In this document: piece after piece, positions 7,477 to 16,871 of the stretch
Numbering within the stretch: position 1 is the stretch's first letter
How the letters are laid out: every line of letters begins with the position of its first letter
NCBI GenBank assembly: GCA_963807015.1
Contig: CAWEAS010000013.1
Span: forward strand, 248,001-312,000
Source of the DNA: JAJPKK01 sp963807015
GTDB lineage: Bacteria; Pseudomonadota; Alphaproteobacteria; Rhizobiales; Xanthobacteraceae
DNA length: 64,000 nucleotides
Reading direction: 5' to 3'
Made by a program: the position numbers and the translations under genes
The notes under the pieces: generated by a model
Database searches by the model: none
What the model was told of the DNA's origin: nothing
The model's input: only the letters and a program-made list of their open reading frames with translations

Positions 7477-9920
7477 GATGCCATGACCGCGAAGCTTTGT
7501 GGTATCCCGCCGAGGCGCCACAACTCGTGCATCTTGGTATAGGCCTGCTCGATGTGGGTACGGTAGCGATCGGTATTGAAGAGCGGCGCGGTCGTGCGGT
7601 TCTCACCAAGGCGACGCTTGCAGTCGGCAAGAAACGCAGGCTCGGTCGCAAGCCGCATTGCCAGGGCCTCATAGGCCGCAAGATCAGGCGCAATTAGATC
7701 CGGCAGGCCGACAGCCGTCAGCAGGCTAGCGCCGACCCGACCCGGAAATGCCTTGCCCTTGCAGGTGACGACGGGCAGACCCGTCCACAGCGCGTCGCTT
7801 GCGGTCGTATGCGCATTGTAGGGCAGCGTATCGAGGAAGACATTCGCAAGACGATGTCGCGCCAGGTGCTCGGCATTCGGCACGCGGTCCGCGAAGACAA
7901 GGCGCCCCGGATCGATCTTGAGCGCCGCCGCGGCGTCGCGCAGCCGATTGCTGGCGGCTTCGTTGGCGCGCAGAAGCCACAGCACGCTGCCCTCGACGCG
8001 ACTGAGCAGGCGCATCCAGATCTCGAACACAGGCCGCCTGATCTTGAACGCGTTGTTGAAGCAGCAGAACACGAAGCCGGAGGCCGGCAGCCCGGCCAAT
8101 TCCCGCGTCGGCGTCTCCTCCGCAACGATCCGCTTGGTGTCGTTCGGCTGGTAGCAGTCGGGCAGATGGACGATCTTCTCGGTCACGTATTGCTGCTCGT
8201 CGAGCGGCAGCACGATCGGATCGGCAATCAGGTAATCCATGAACAGCGCTGCCATGGTCCCTGGATAGCCGAGATAGTTCACCTGGAGCGGGGCGGCGCG
8301 GGCGGCAAAAATGCCGGGCCGGCAATCCTGCGTGTAGCCCTTGAGATCGATGGCGATGTCGGTGCCGAGGTCGCGGATCAGCTTCGCTGCAGCGGCGTCG
8401 GTCATTCCGGCGACATCATGGAAATCGTCGAACGCCGCAACGAGCCGGGCCCTCATCTCGCTTAAATCGTCGCCGCCGAGCGCAATCCCGGTCACGGTGA
8501 ATTTGGTGCGGTCATGCCGCTCGATCAGATCGGCGATCAAATGAGCAGTGGCGTGGTTGCTAAAATCGGCCGACACGTAGGCGAGCTTGATGGTGCTGTC
8601 GCGCTTCACGAGACCAGCCCGCGACACCGGTGAGAGCGCCGGCAGTTCCTTGCGCACGAAGTTCACGGCCGCGGACGCATGCAAGCGCGGCTCGTCGGTC
8701 AGATTGAGCATCAGGAACGGCGCCACCACCATTCCCGCTTCGACCCGGCTCAGAACATCAGCGCCATAGCGGTCAGTCTTGTCGAAATCGCACAGCGTCA
8801 GCGCCGTAAAAGCCGCGCCGCCGAGCGCGAGAGGATTGCCGGGTTCGATCGCAAGCGCCTTCTCGTGACTTACGAGCGCCTCTGCGGGTCTTCCCGCGAT
8901 CCGCAACAGCTCGCCGCGCTCATAAAGCGCGGCGACATCATCGGGTTTGAGGGCCAGCAACTTTTCGAATCCCGCCAACGCCTCGTCGCGCCGGCCAAGA
9001 TCGCGCAGCGCGGCGGCGCGGTTGCGCAGCGCCGAGATGCTTTCCGGTGCAAACCTCAACGCCTCCTCATAAGCGGCAAGCGCTTCGGCGACGCGTCCGA
9101 CCTTGTGGGCAGCGCCGCCGAAATTGATCAGCACATCGACATGCTTGGCATTGCGCGCGATGGCGGTCCGGGCGACAGCAAGCGCCTCCTCGTTGCGGTT
9201 GAGCATCAGCAGGATTGCGATCTTGTTGGTCAGTGCCCCGCTGTGATCCGGCTGCAGCCTCAGCACCTCGTCATAGCTTGCGAGCGCCCGCGCGTGGCGT
9301 CCGAGCTCCTTGAGGGCATTGCCGCGGTTGAACAGGGCCTGGGGCGAGTCCGAGCGCCATGTCAGCGCCTGATCGCAGCTCGCCAGCGCCTCTTCGGCGC
9401 GGCCGAGGTCAAGGAGCGCGGCGCCGCGGTTGCTGAGCGCGTCCGCATAGTCGAATCGCAATGCAAGCGCACTCTCGTAAGCGGTCAGCGCCTCGGCCGG
9501 GCGCCCGAGCGCGCGCAACGCATTGCCGCGATTGTTCAGCGCCTCGGGGACCGAAGGCCGCAACGCGAGGGCGCGATCCGAATGAGCGAGAGCGCCGGCG
9601 AAGTCGCCGACGTCGTGCAAAGCGACGCCAAGATTGAGCGCCGCCTCGGAGGAGCGCGGCCGCAGCTTGGCTGCAAACGTCAGCAGCGGCACGGCATCGG
9701 ACGGCTTGCCCTGAGCGATCTTGATCACGCCGGCGAGATGGAGGGCGTCGAAATGCTCGGGATGGGCCTTCAGATAGCCGGCACAGGCCGCCGCCGCCTC
9801 GTCCAGCCGGCCTTCTTCGTAACACTGGACCGCGTGTTCAATGGCCTTGGGAAGTTCGGGGCCTTTGGATTCGGGCGGAAGCGACATGGCGGCGAAAGAC
9901 CGATCATCTCCAAGAATCAT
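7473..9920 (-). CDS. TPR-repeat O-GlcNAc-transferase-like protein (SPINDLY type)
   Basis: An 815-residue protein. The first about 420 residues are around eleven tandem 34-residue tetratricopeptide repeats (each with the LG..A.Y..AL pattern and NRG/NLG turns). The C-terminal half is a glycosyltransferase family 41 domain (GT-B fold), with KGYTQDCRPGI, VNYLGYPGTM, LPYNAHTTASDALWTGLPVVTC and the terminal loading-loop region. Bacterial members transfer sugars to proteins or glycans in the cytosol. The start is uncertain: ATG at 9920 or MSLPPES at 9887, neither with a strong ribosome-binding site. It is followed with a GTGA overlap by the flavin monooxygenase. Its acceptor substrate is unknown. 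Confidence 0.87.
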   Translation of the reverse strand: MILGDDRSFAAMSLPPESKGPELPKAIEHAVQCYEEGRLDEAAAACAGYLKAHPEHFDALHLAGVIKIAQGKPSDAVPLLTFAAKLRPRSSEAALNLGVALHDVGDFAGALAHSDRALALRPSVPEALNNRGNALRALGRPAEALTAYESALALRFDYADALSNRGAALLDLGRAEEALASCDQALTWRSDSPQALFNRGNALKELGRHARALASYDEVLRLQPDHSGALTNKIAILLMLNRNEEALAVARTAIARNAKHVDVLINFGGAAHKVGRVAEALAAYEEALRFAPESISALRNRAAALRDLGRRDEALAGFEKLLALKPDDVAALYERGELLRIAGRPAEALVSHEKALAIEPGNPLALGGAAFTALTLCDFDKTDRYGADVLSRVEAGMVVAPFLMLNLTDEPRLHASAAVNFVRKELPALSPVSRAGLVKRDSTIKLAYVSADFSNHATAHLIADLIERHDRTKFTVTGIALGGDDLSEMRARLVAAFDDFHDVAGMTDAAAAKLIRDLGTDIAIDLKGYTQDCRPGIFAARAAPLQVNYLGYPGTMAALFMDYLIADPIVLPLDEQQYVTEKIVHLPDCYQPNDTKRIVAEETPTRELAGLPASGFVFCCFNNAFKIRRPVFEIWMRLLSRVEGSVLWLLRANEAASNRLRDAAAALKIDPGRLVFADRVPNAEHLARHRLANVFLDTLPYNAHTTASDALWTGLPVVTCKGKAFPGRVGASLLTAVGLPDLIAPDLAAYEALAMRLATEPAFLADCKRRLGENRTTAPLFNTDRYRTHIEQAYTKMHELWRLGGIPQSFAVMAS

Positions 9921-10062
9921 GGCCGCTGACAGCGACCGGCACGCTGCGACAGTCTATACCGGAGCGGCACGACTATCGGCGCTTGGTTTCTTAAGCGCAG
10001 CAAGGTATCAAACCAAGGTCGAGCATTGCCATCCGAAATGACGATGAAAACGGAGTTTTCCC

Positions 10063-10509
10063 ATGGCCTTAACCATGATTGACAAGGTGGCCGCGCGGAC
10101 CGAGCAGACCCAATGGGCGCCGGCGCTGCGCGCCGAATTCGACCGCGAGGCCAGTCAACCCAATGGCTGCGTCGGCAGTGAGCTCGTTTCCGAAACCGAC
10201 AAGCTACGGGTGTGGACGATCCGTCTGAAGCCCGGCCAGCGCTTCGGCTTCCACCGCCACGTGCTCAATTATTTCTGGTCGGCGATCACTCCGTGTCGCG
10301 GGCGCCAGCACCTCATGGACGGCTCGACGGTTGAATATAGCTATGCCCCCGGCGAGACACGCCACGAGACCTATGGCAAAGGCGAGTTCAAGGTGCACGA
10401 CCTCGAGAACATCGGCGACAGCGAAATGGTGTTCATGACGGTCGAATTCCTCGACAGCGCCAACGCCCCGCTGACGATTCCGGACAAGGTGCGCCGCGCC
10501 GCCGCCTAA
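10063..10509 (+). CDS. Cupin-fold protein
   Basis: A 148-residue protein with a small beta-barrel pattern resembling the cupin superfamily. RLKPGQRFGFHRHVLNYFW gives a G-x-H-x-H-like motif (about residues 60-70), and the second cupin-like stretch is EYSYAPGETRHETYG. There is no signal peptide, so it is cytosolic. It probably binds a metal through the histidines; whether it is an enzyme or a binding protein is not known. The gene stands alone, divergent from the TPR protein and upstream of the LIV-type operon. Confidence 0.65.
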   Translation: MALTMIDKVAARTEQTQWAPALRAEFDREASQPNGCVGSELVSETDKLRVWTIRLKPGQRFGFHRHVLNYFWSAITPCRGRQHLMDGSTVEYSYAPGETRHETYGKGEFKVHDLENIGDSEMVFMTVEFLDSANAPLTIPDKVRRAAA

Positions 10510-10682
10510 TCCGCTCGCCAAACGCGAGCGCATGTGATTAATGCGTCATCGTCGGCGCGGTCGGGGACATTGCTGCGCTCGGATTGTGTTGCTTGGCCTG
10601 CCTTCATTTGGGTGAGGCAGCAATCGCAACGTTAGCTGGAAAGCGACAAGAAGATCAAGGAAACGCGATTGGTGGGCTGTTG

Positions 10683-11564
10683 ATGGGCGAGTGCGCTTCC
10701 GCTGATCTCTTGCTTAACGCCTTGACGGCTGGACTTCTCCTCGGCGGCTTTTATGCCGCCGTGACGGTCGGGATTTCGATCTCGTTCGGAATTCTCGATA
10801 TCGTCAACATTGCCCACCCGGCGTTCATCATCCTCGGCGCCTATATCGCCTACATCGTCAACGCCCAGACCGGGCTCGATCCCATCCTCGTCAGCGTGGT
10901 GGCAATACCAGCGTTCTATGCGCTGGGAGCCGGGATCTACCAGGTTTTCTATGTGTCGTTCGAGAAGCACGGGCATGATCCGCTGCGCGGCCTCGCGTTC
11001 TTCTTCGGTCTTCTGTTCATCACGGAGGTGATGCTGATCCTCGTGTTCGGCGTCGACTACCGATATGTCCAGGCGCCATACATCGAGCAGAGCTGGCATC
11101 TCGGTATCGTCGATTTGCCACTGCGCATGCTCGTTCCCTGTGCGACGTCGATCGCGATGTTCGTTGTGCTGCAATTCTTTTTGAGCCGCACCTTCACCGG
11201 CCGCGCCATCATGGCGGTCTCCCAGGACCAGTTCGCGCTGCAACTCATGGCGGCCGATCCCGTCAAGATCAAGCGCGTCGCCTTCGCGCTTTCGATCGCG
11301 ACCGCTTCCATTGCCGGCGCCTGCCTCATCGTGATTCAGCCGGTCGAGCCGTCGATCGGCCGTGACTACATCGGCCGGGTGTTCGCGATTTGCGTGCTAG
11401 GGGGAATGGGCAGCCTCCCGGGCACGCTCGTCGCCTCGCTGCTGCTCGGCGTCGTCGAAAGCTTCACCTCGACCTGCGCCGGACCGTCCTGGGCGCCGGC
11501 GGTCTCGTTCGGATTGCTGCTCCTGACACTTGCGTTCCGGCCTTCCGGCTTGATGGGGCGCTAG
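10683..11564 (+). CDS. livH: Branched-chain amino-acid ABC transporter permease, LivH type
   Basis: A 293-residue inner-membrane permease with about eight hydrophobic segments. The LivH-family features are GGFYAAVTVGISISFGILDIVN near the N-terminus, the EAA-like loop GRAIMAVSQDQFALQLMAAD (about 180-200) and GRVFAICVLGGMGSLPGTL (about 245-263). It forms the translocation pore with the adjacent LivM. ATG at 10683 was chosen because it begins just before the first membrane helix; the frame reaches 10584 without conserved residues. It is the first gene of livHMGF, three bases from livM. The transported solute is unknown. Confidence 0.88.
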   Translation: MGECASADLLLNALTAGLLLGGFYAAVTVGISISFGILDIVNIAHPAFIILGAYIAYIVNAQTGLDPILVSVVAIPAFYALGAGIYQVFYVSFEKHGHDPLRGLAFFFGLLFITEVMLILVFGVDYRYVQAPYIEQSWHLGIVDLPLRMLVPCATSIAMFVVLQFFLSRTFTGRAIMAVSQDQFALQLMAADPVKIKRVAFALSIATASIAGACLIVIQPVEPSIGRDYIGRVFAICVLGGMGSLPGTLVASLLLGVVESFTSTCAGPSWAPAVSFGLLLLTLAFRPSGLMGR

Positions 11565-11567
11565 GTC

Positions 11568-12917
11568 ATGCGCGGTCCCCTCCCCGCTTGGGCATTCGTT
11601 CTCAGTTGCACGGTCGTAGCTGCAATCCTGTTCATCGTGCTGCGTGTTGTGGGCAACGACTACACGTTCTTTGCTGGATACACGGTCCTCCAGTTCGTCG
11701 TGCTCGCGACCGCGTGGAACATCCTCGGCGGCTATACCGGCTACGTGAACTTCGGCAGCGCCGCGTTCTTCGCGCTTGGGGCCTATAGCACCGTATTCTT
11801 CTACAAATTCTACCCGATGCCGATCCCGGTGCTGGTCGTCCTCGGCGCAGCGGTGTCGGGGCTCGTCGGTCTTGGCATGGGCTACCTGACGTTGCGGCTG
11901 CGTGGCGCGTTCTTCGCCATCGCGACGCTCGCACTTGCCGTGGTGCTGCAGACCCTGGTGGTGAACTGGGAGTACGTCGGCGGCTCGCGGGGTGCCTACG
12001 TGATCAGGCCGTCCGACATCCTGGGCCTGCCCTACATCCAATATCTGTTCCTGGTCATGCTGGCGCTTTCCGTGATCTCGCTCGGCATCGCCCACGCCAT
12101 CGAGCATTCCAAGCTCGGCTATGGCTTCGCGACGATACGCGACGATGAGCTGGCCGCCGAAGCCTCGGGCGTGCCGACCCTTCGTCTCAAGCTCATTGCA
12201 ACGGCGCTGTCCGGCGCCCTTATGGGCATGGCCGGTGCACCGTTCCCCTATTACATCAGCTACCTCCAGCCATCCTCGGCGTTCGCGCTCGATTACGCCG
12301 TGAACTCGATCGCGATGCCGATGATCGGCGGCACCACGACCTGGGCGGGTCCGCTCCTCGGTGCAATCTTGCTCGGCACGCTGGAGCAGATCACCACCGT
12401 CACCATCTCCTCGGCGGTCAATCTCCTGATCGTTGGCGTCCTGCTGGTCGGCTTTGTCATCATCGCGCCGAACGGAATTGTCGGCCTGATGAGCGGGTTT
12501 CTGCGGGCGGCGTCACCGTCGCATCCGGATGCCCGATCGCTCTCCATCATGGCGATCGCGAGCTATTGTTTTCTCGTCGGCATTTTGGTGCTGGTGTTCA
12601 GCCTTGCCGTCGCAACCAATGCCGGTCCAGCTCCGATCGCCTACGCCCTTGCGGGCTCGCTGCTCGCGATCCTGCTCGTCGCGGCAGCGTTGGGATTGCT
12701 GAAGCTCCAGAGCTGGAGTCCGGGACTTGCTGTCGCCGCCCTTGCAATTGCAGCGCTGGTCGTTGGCGCCGATGCCGTGACCGGTGGCGCCGTCGTGCAA
12801 GCGCCCGTCGCACTCGGCGGCATCCTCCTCGCGGCTCTTGCGGCGATCGTGCTGATGTCGCGGCCGGTCCGCGACCTCTATCGTCGTCGCAAGCTCGTTC
12901 CCGGAGCGGCGACATGA
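11568..12917 (+). CDS. livM: Branched-chain amino-acid ABC permease LivM with C-terminal membrane extension
   Basis: A 449-residue permease. Residues 1 to about 315 are a normal LivM domain, including AWNILGGYTGYVNFGSAAFFALGAYS and the loop GYGFATIRDDELAAEASGV with the conserved ABC-coupling Asp/Glu. The last about 130 residues are an added segment with three to four more hydrophobic helices ending in a basic tail (RPVRDLYRRRKL). LivM proteins are usually about 320-360 residues, so this extension is unusual. Its stop overlaps the livG start as ATGA. It pairs with LivH to form the pore. Confidence 0.88.
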   Translation: MRGPLPAWAFVLSCTVVAAILFIVLRVVGNDYTFFAGYTVLQFVVLATAWNILGGYTGYVNFGSAAFFALGAYSTVFFYKFYPMPIPVLVVLGAAVSGLVGLGMGYLTLRLRGAFFAIATLALAVVLQTLVVNWEYVGGSRGAYVIRPSDILGLPYIQYLFLVMLALSVISLGIAHAIEHSKLGYGFATIRDDELAAEASGVPTLRLKLIATALSGALMGMAGAPFPYYISYLQPSSAFALDYAVNSIAMPMIGGTTTWAGPLLGAILLGTLEQITTVTISSAVNLLIVGVLLVGFVIIAPNGIVGLMSGFLRAASPSHPDARSLSIMAIASYCFLVGILVLVFSLAVATNAGPAPIAYALAGSLLAILLVAAALGLLKLQSWSPGLAVAALAIAALVVGADAVTGGAVVQAPVALGGILLAALAAIVLMSRPVRDLYRRRKLVPGAAT

Positions 12918-13648
12918 ACCCGCTGCTCGAAGTGAGCGGACTGGGGAAGCGGTTCGGCGGCTTTGTCGCGCTCGACAACATCGACCTCGCGATCCCATCC
13001 GGAGAGCGCGTCGGCCTGATCGGCCCCAACGGCTCCGGCAAGAGCACGCTCGTCAATTGCCTGTGCGGTACGCTCACCAACGAGGTCGGCACCGTGAAGT
13101 TCGAGGGGCGCGACCTTGTCGGGCTCGCCGCGCATGCGCGTACGCGGCTCGGGCTTTCGCGCAGCTTCCAATTGCCGCGGCCGTTCGCCAGCATGACCGT
13201 CGCCGACAACATGCGGGTGCCGTTGCTCTACGCGGTCAACGCTAGGCGCAAGGCGGCACTGTCCGGCGCTGAGGTCGCGAGCCGCTGCGAGGAATTGTTG
13301 GGGCTCGTTGGACTCGCTGACCGGGCGCGCCATTATCCGCGCGATCTTACCCAGGTCGATATGCGCAAGCTTGAGCTCGCGCGCGCCATGGCGGCCGAGC
13401 CGAAGCTCCTGATCGCCGATGAAGCCATGGCCGGGCTCTCCCATTCCGAGGTCAACGACATCGTCGCGCTGCTGATCCGCCTCAACGAGCGCGGCATCAC
13501 CGTCATCATGATCGAGCACATCATGCGCGCAGTGATGACGTTCTCTCAGCGCCTCGTCGTGCTGGTCTCGGGCCGCAAGATCGCCGACGGCGCGCCCGAC
13601 GCGGTGATCCGCGATCCCGAGGTCGAGAGGGCGTATCTTGGCCAATAG
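12914..13648 (+). CDS. livG: Branched-chain amino-acid ABC transporter ATP-binding protein LivG
   Basis: A 244-residue ABC ATPase. The Walker A motif GPNGSGKST is at about 36-44 and the Walker B with following D-loop is LLIADEAMAGLS; the switch His lies in MIEHIMRAV. The signature motif is degenerate (LTQVDMRKLELARAM rather than a canonical LSGGQ), as often seen in LivG proteins, which normally read YGxQRRLE. The start ATG at 12914 overlaps the livM stop (ATGA). The next gene livF overlaps its end by 11 bases. It energises the LivHM pore in the cytoplasm. Confidence 0.9.
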   Translation: MNPLLEVSGLGKRFGGFVALDNIDLAIPSGERVGLIGPNGSGKSTLVNCLCGTLTNEVGTVKFEGRDLVGLAAHARTRLGLSRSFQLPRPFASMTVADNMRVPLLYAVNARRKAALSGAEVASRCEELLGLVGLADRARHYPRDLTQVDMRKLELARAMAAEPKLLIADEAMAGLSHSEVNDIVALLIRLNERGITVIMIEHIMRAVMTFSQRLVVLVSGRKIADGAPDAVIRDPEVERAYLGQ

Positions 13649-14369
13649 CATCACCATCACCGGCGTCGACGCCTCCTATGGGGCGGTGCGCGTGCTGGAG
13701 GACGTCTCGATCGAGATTCGCGGCGGCGAGACGGTGGTGCTGCTCGGCACCAACGGCAACGGCAAGAGCACGCTCATGAAGAGCATCATGGGCATCGTCC
13801 GGCCGAAAGCCGGCTCGATCGTCGCCGAGATCGAAGGCGTGCGCCACGACCTCGTCGGTTGCGCGACCGAAGACATCGTCGATCTCGGTATCGCACTTGT
13901 GCCCGAGGGGCGGCGGCTGTTTCCCCGGCTCACCGTCGAGGAGAATTTGTTGCTCGGCGCGTTCCGCCCGAAGGCGCGAGCGCAGATCAAGACCAACATG
14001 GAATTCTGCTTCACCGCATTTCCGCGCCTCGCGGAGCGCCGGCGCCAGCTTGCCGGCTCGATGAGCGGCGGCGAACAGCAGATGCTCGCGCTCGGCCGCG
14101 CGCTGATGCTGGCGCCGCGCATCCTCCTCGTCGATGAACCTTCGGTCGGGCTTGCCCCGGTGCTGGTCGCCCGCACCATCGACGCCATCAAGGAACTCAA
14201 GGATCAGTACAAGCTGACCGTGCTGATGGCCGAGCAGAATTTTCCCCAGGCGCTCCGCATTGCCGATCGCGGCTACGTCATCGTCCACGGCAAGATCGCG
14301 TTCGAGGGGAAATCCGCCGACGAACTCAACAACAACGACCTGATCCGCAAATTTTATCTGGGCCTGTGA
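13638..14369 (+). CDS. livF: Branched-chain amino-acid ABC transporter ATP-binding protein LivF
   Basis: A 243-residue ABC ATPase with Walker A GTNGNGKST (about 36-44), signature MSGGEQQMLALGRAL and Walker B ILLVDEPSVGLAP. The LivF-type C-terminus ends in NNDLIRKFYLGL. The start is TTG at 13638, inside the livG coding end, with GAGAGGG upstream, giving an 11-base overlap and translational coupling. It is the last gene of the livHMGF operon. The binding protein that should feed this transporter is the convergent gene immediately downstream. Confidence 0.9.
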   Translation: MANSITITGVDASYGAVRVLEDVSIEIRGGETVVLLGTNGNGKSTLMKSIMGIVRPKAGSIVAEIEGVRHDLVGCATEDIVDLGIALVPEGRRLFPRLTVEENLLLGAFRPKARAQIKTNMEFCFTAFPRLAERRRQLAGSMSGGEQQMLALGRALMLAPRILLVDEPSVGLAPVLVARTIDAIKELKDQYKLTVLMAEQNFPQALRIADRGYVIVHGKIAFEGKSADELNNNDLIRKFYLGL

Positions 14370-14404
14370 GCCGCGCAGTGCGGTTCAGGTGCGAGGCGCC
14401 GTAG

Positions 14405-14440
14405 GTGGGCAAAGCGCGGACGAAGTCCGCGCGTGCCCAC
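14405..14440. terminator. Hairpin between convergent livF and binding-protein genes
   Basis: The inverted repeat GTGGGCA...TGCCCAC encloses a second stem GCGCGGA/TCCGCGC with a five-base loop, giving an almost continuous stem of about 14 pairs with a small internal bulge. It lies between the stops of two convergent genes, with no T-tract on either side. It could act as a bidirectional RNA 3'-end stabiliser or be a dispersed intergenic repeat; the sequence GTGGGCACGG recurs just downstream at about 14456. Confidence 0.5.
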
Positions 14441-14466
14441 GTTCATCCTGTCCGAGTGGGCACGGC

Positions 14467-15732
14467 TTACTTCGCCTTGTCGTACGGAAAGATCACGTTG
14501 CCGGACTTGAATTCGGCCGGCGTGACCACCGTCTGCGTTCCCATAGTGCGGAACTGTTCAAGGTCGTTGCCCTTGATGTCATGGAATTGGATCTGCAGCA
14601 TCCGCGACTTTGCCCATTCTCCGTCATGACCGAATTTGACGTCGCCGATCATCGTTTTGAATGCGTTGGCGCGCATGTAGTCCGCGAGCTTCTGGTCATC
14701 GAGGGATTTGGTTGCCTCGACGGCTTGCGCCAGCACCTGGAGTTGCGCATAGGCCCACGGCCCCATGTAATAGCCAAGCGGGTCAACGCCTTCGGCCGGA
14801 GCCTTGGCCTGATAGGTCTTCAGGAACGCGTCGATCCCGGAGAACTCCAGCTTCGGCACCGGGAGCCAGAAATCGTAATTGACGATGCCGTTGAGAAGCG
14901 GACCCAACTGGGTTTTGAATGCGGTCGCCTGCAGGCCGACCATGGCGCCGCCCAACAGCTTCGGTTTGAAGCCGACCTCGTTGATGGCACGCACCATGCC
15001 CACAGAATCCGGCGGGTAGGAGCAAATCACGAGAATGTCCGGATTGGTCGCCTGGATCGCGCGCACGATCGGCGTGTAGTCGGTAGTCGACGGCGGATAA
15101 GTCTTGTCGTAGACGATCTTAAACTTATACGCCTTGGCGTTGTCGCGGGCGCCATCGGACGCGTTACGCGAGAACTCCTGATCCGCGGCGACGATCGCAA
15201 TGGTCTGCGGCTTCGGATTCTGTTCCGCCGCAATATCGAAGAAGCCCTTGGTGATCGATTCTTTCGGATCTGGCCCGGACGGGATCATGGCGAAGTAGTT
15301 CGGGTATTTGAACTCGGTATTCACCGCGAGTCCGAACAGCCCGATGAAGACCTTCTTGCGCTGCATGATGATCGGCATCGCGGGCGCGACCTGCGCCGTC
15401 GCATAGGGACCGACGACGAGGTCGACTTTGTCGACGTCGAGAAGCTTCGTGTAGATGCCGGGAACCGTCGCCGGATTGCTCTGATCGTCGTAGTAGACAA
15501 GCTTGACCGGACGCCCGAGCAGGCCGCCTTTGGCGTTGATGTCCTCTTCCCAGATCTTCTGGGCGAGCAGCGCCGATTTTCCGTTTGGCGCGAGGCCGCC
15601 GGTCAGCGCCATGCTGAAACCGATCTTGATCGGTTGACCGGACTGCGCCGAAGCGTCGCCGGTGAGCACGGAGAGTGCTCCTGGGATGGAGATCGCAGCC
15701 GCCGCGACGGCGAAGATGAGTTTGAAACGCAT
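14467..15732 (-). CDS. Branched-chain amino-acid-type ABC substrate-binding protein
   Basis: A 421-residue periplasmic binding protein of the LivJ/LivK (Peripla_BP_6) family. The signal peptide covers about the first 30 residues. The mature protein starts with QPIKIGFSMALTGGLAPNG, the canonical opening strand and ligand loop, followed by DINAKGGLLGRPVKLVYYDD. ATG at 15732 follows GGAGGG. It is convergent with livHMGF and is the obvious receptor for that transporter. Ligands of this family range from branched-chain amino acids to amides and aromatic acids; the actual one cannot be deduced. Confidence 0.9.
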   Translation of the reverse strand: MRFKLIFAVAAAAISIPGALSVLTGDASAQSGQPIKIGFSMALTGGLAPNGKSALLAQKIWEEDINAKGGLLGRPVKLVYYDDQSNPATVPGIYTKLLDVDKVDLVVGPYATAQVAPAMPIIMQRKKVFIGLFGLAVNTEFKYPNYFAMIPSGPDPKESITKGFFDIAAEQNPKPQTIAIVAADQEFSRNASDGARDNAKAYKFKIVYDKTYPPSTTDYTPIVRAIQATNPDILVICSYPPDSVGMVRAINEVGFKPKLLGGAMVGLQATAFKTQLGPLLNGIVNYDFWLPVPKLEFSGIDAFLKTYQAKAPAEGVDPLGYYMGPWAYAQLQVLAQAVEATKSLDDQKLADYMRANAFKTMIGDVKFGHDGEWAKSRMLQIQFHDIKGNDLEQFRTMGTQTVVTPAEFKSGNVIFPYDKAK

Positions 15733-15881
15733 ATCGTTCCCTCCGATGAATTGATGCGCCCTCTCCGGGTTCGCTTGTGATTATTGCCGGCATAGTAGGA
15801 CTAATCCGGAGCACCGCGCCAGTGTCGACGCTCCGGGCCAAATCGACGCGGCTTTCTTGGTCAGGCCATCACACGATGGCG

Positions 15882-16184
15882 TCAGACGGTGGCGTCGCCC
15901 GCCTCAAGCATCACGGTCTCGACTTCGCCGGCACCGTTGCGGCGGAAGGCCGCAGCTTCGTCGTATTCGGTCGAACGAAAGCAGGCCACGCCCTGCTCGA
16001 ACGTCGGAAATTCGATGACGACGAACCGACGAAATTTGTCGGGCCCCTCCATGATCTCGAATCGCCCGCCGCGCGCAAGGACGCGGCCGCCGTATTTAGC
16101 GATGATGGCTGGTATCCCGTCCGTGTATTTTTTGTATTCGATGGGGTCGTTAATGCGCGAACGTGCGATCCAATAAGCGGTCAT
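15882..16184 (-). CDS. DUF1330 domain protein
   Basis: A 100-residue single-domain protein of the DUF1330 family, a dimeric ferredoxin-like alpha/beta barrel fold. It starts MTAYWIARSRINDP and has the typical YGGRVLARGG and RFVVIEFPTFEQ segments. ATG at 16184 follows GGAAGAGG. No catalytic role is established for the family. It is divergent from the VOC protein, from which it is separated by about 125 bases. Confidence 0.85.
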   Translation of the reverse strand: MTAYWIARSRINDPIEYKKYTDGIPAIIAKYGGRVLARGGRFEIMEGPDKFRRFVVIEFPTFEQGVACFRSTEYDEAAAFRRNGAGEVETVMLEAGDATV

Positions 16185-16309
16185 GGCACCTCTTCCTGCA
16201 GTCCGTCTGGACTTGGCGACGGCAATCAGGGAAGTTTACGGGAACATGCGCGTTCGCCCAAAGATGAAATTCGACTTTGACGGCGCGCTCCACAGAACAG
16301 GAGAGCGCA

Positions 16310-16765
16310 ATGCCGCTGCATCACCTTCAACATTTCCTGATTCAAACCGAGGACTTGGAAAAGACGAAAGACTGGTACGTGGACGTGCTGGGCATGCGGG
16401 TTGGACCACATCCGGATTTCAAGTTTCCCGTCTACTGGCTCTATATCGGCGATATCGACGTGCTGCACATCACCCAGGGCGGCGCGAGTGTTTCGGAAAA
16501 CCGGATGAAGTATCTCGGCCAGCAGTCGACGGCGACGGCGGGGTCTGGCGTAGTCGATCACGTGGCGTTCCGCGCCACCGGTCTTCTCGACATGATCGCA
16601 AGCCTCAAGAGGAAGGGCATCGATTTCAAGGAGCGCCGCGTCAACAACCAAGGCCTCTATCAACTGTTTCTGATCGACCCCAATGGCGTGAAGATCGAAC
16701 TGAACTTCGAAGCTGCGGAAGCGCAGGGGCGCGAGCCCGAGCTGATGGCCTCCTCGCTATCGTAG
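16310..16765 (+). CDS. VOC-superfamily (glyoxalase/bleomycin-resistance fold) protein
   Basis: A 151-residue protein with two beta-alpha-beta-beta-beta modules of the vicinal oxygen chelate fold. Likely metal ligands are His in LHHLQHFL near the N-terminus, His in VVDHVAFRA in the second module, and Glu in VKIELNF near the C-terminus. Family members are dioxygenases, lyases or isomerases. ATG at 16310 follows AGGAGAG. No pathway neighbours identify its substrate. Confidence 0.83.
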   Translation: MPLHHLQHFLIQTEDLEKTKDWYVDVLGMRVGPHPDFKFPVYWLYIGDIDVLHITQGGASVSENRMKYLGQQSTATAGSGVVDHVAFRATGLLDMIASLKRKGIDFKERRVNNQGLYQLFLIDPNGVKIELNFEAAEAQGREPELMASSLS

Positions 16766-16871
16766 TGCGCTCGCGGCGATGATGCATCCGCAAATGCGGT
16801 GACGGCCGCTTTCGCATTGCCCGCATCTGCCGGCGCCGCTAGTGTCGCGCAGCGCCAGCCGGGAGGTCGAT

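Noticed and set aside
8679..9929. 416-codon plus-strand open frame and apparent repetitive DNA
   Set aside because: Antisense to the TPR/glycosyltransferase gene. The periodicity is explained by tandem TPR repeats, not by a CRISPR array.
14389..15780. 463-codon plus-strand open frame
   Set aside because: It is antisense to the binding-protein gene 14467-15732, which has a signal peptide, ribosome-binding site and family motifs; the plus frame has an Arg/Asp/Val-skewed composition typical of a GC-rich shadow.
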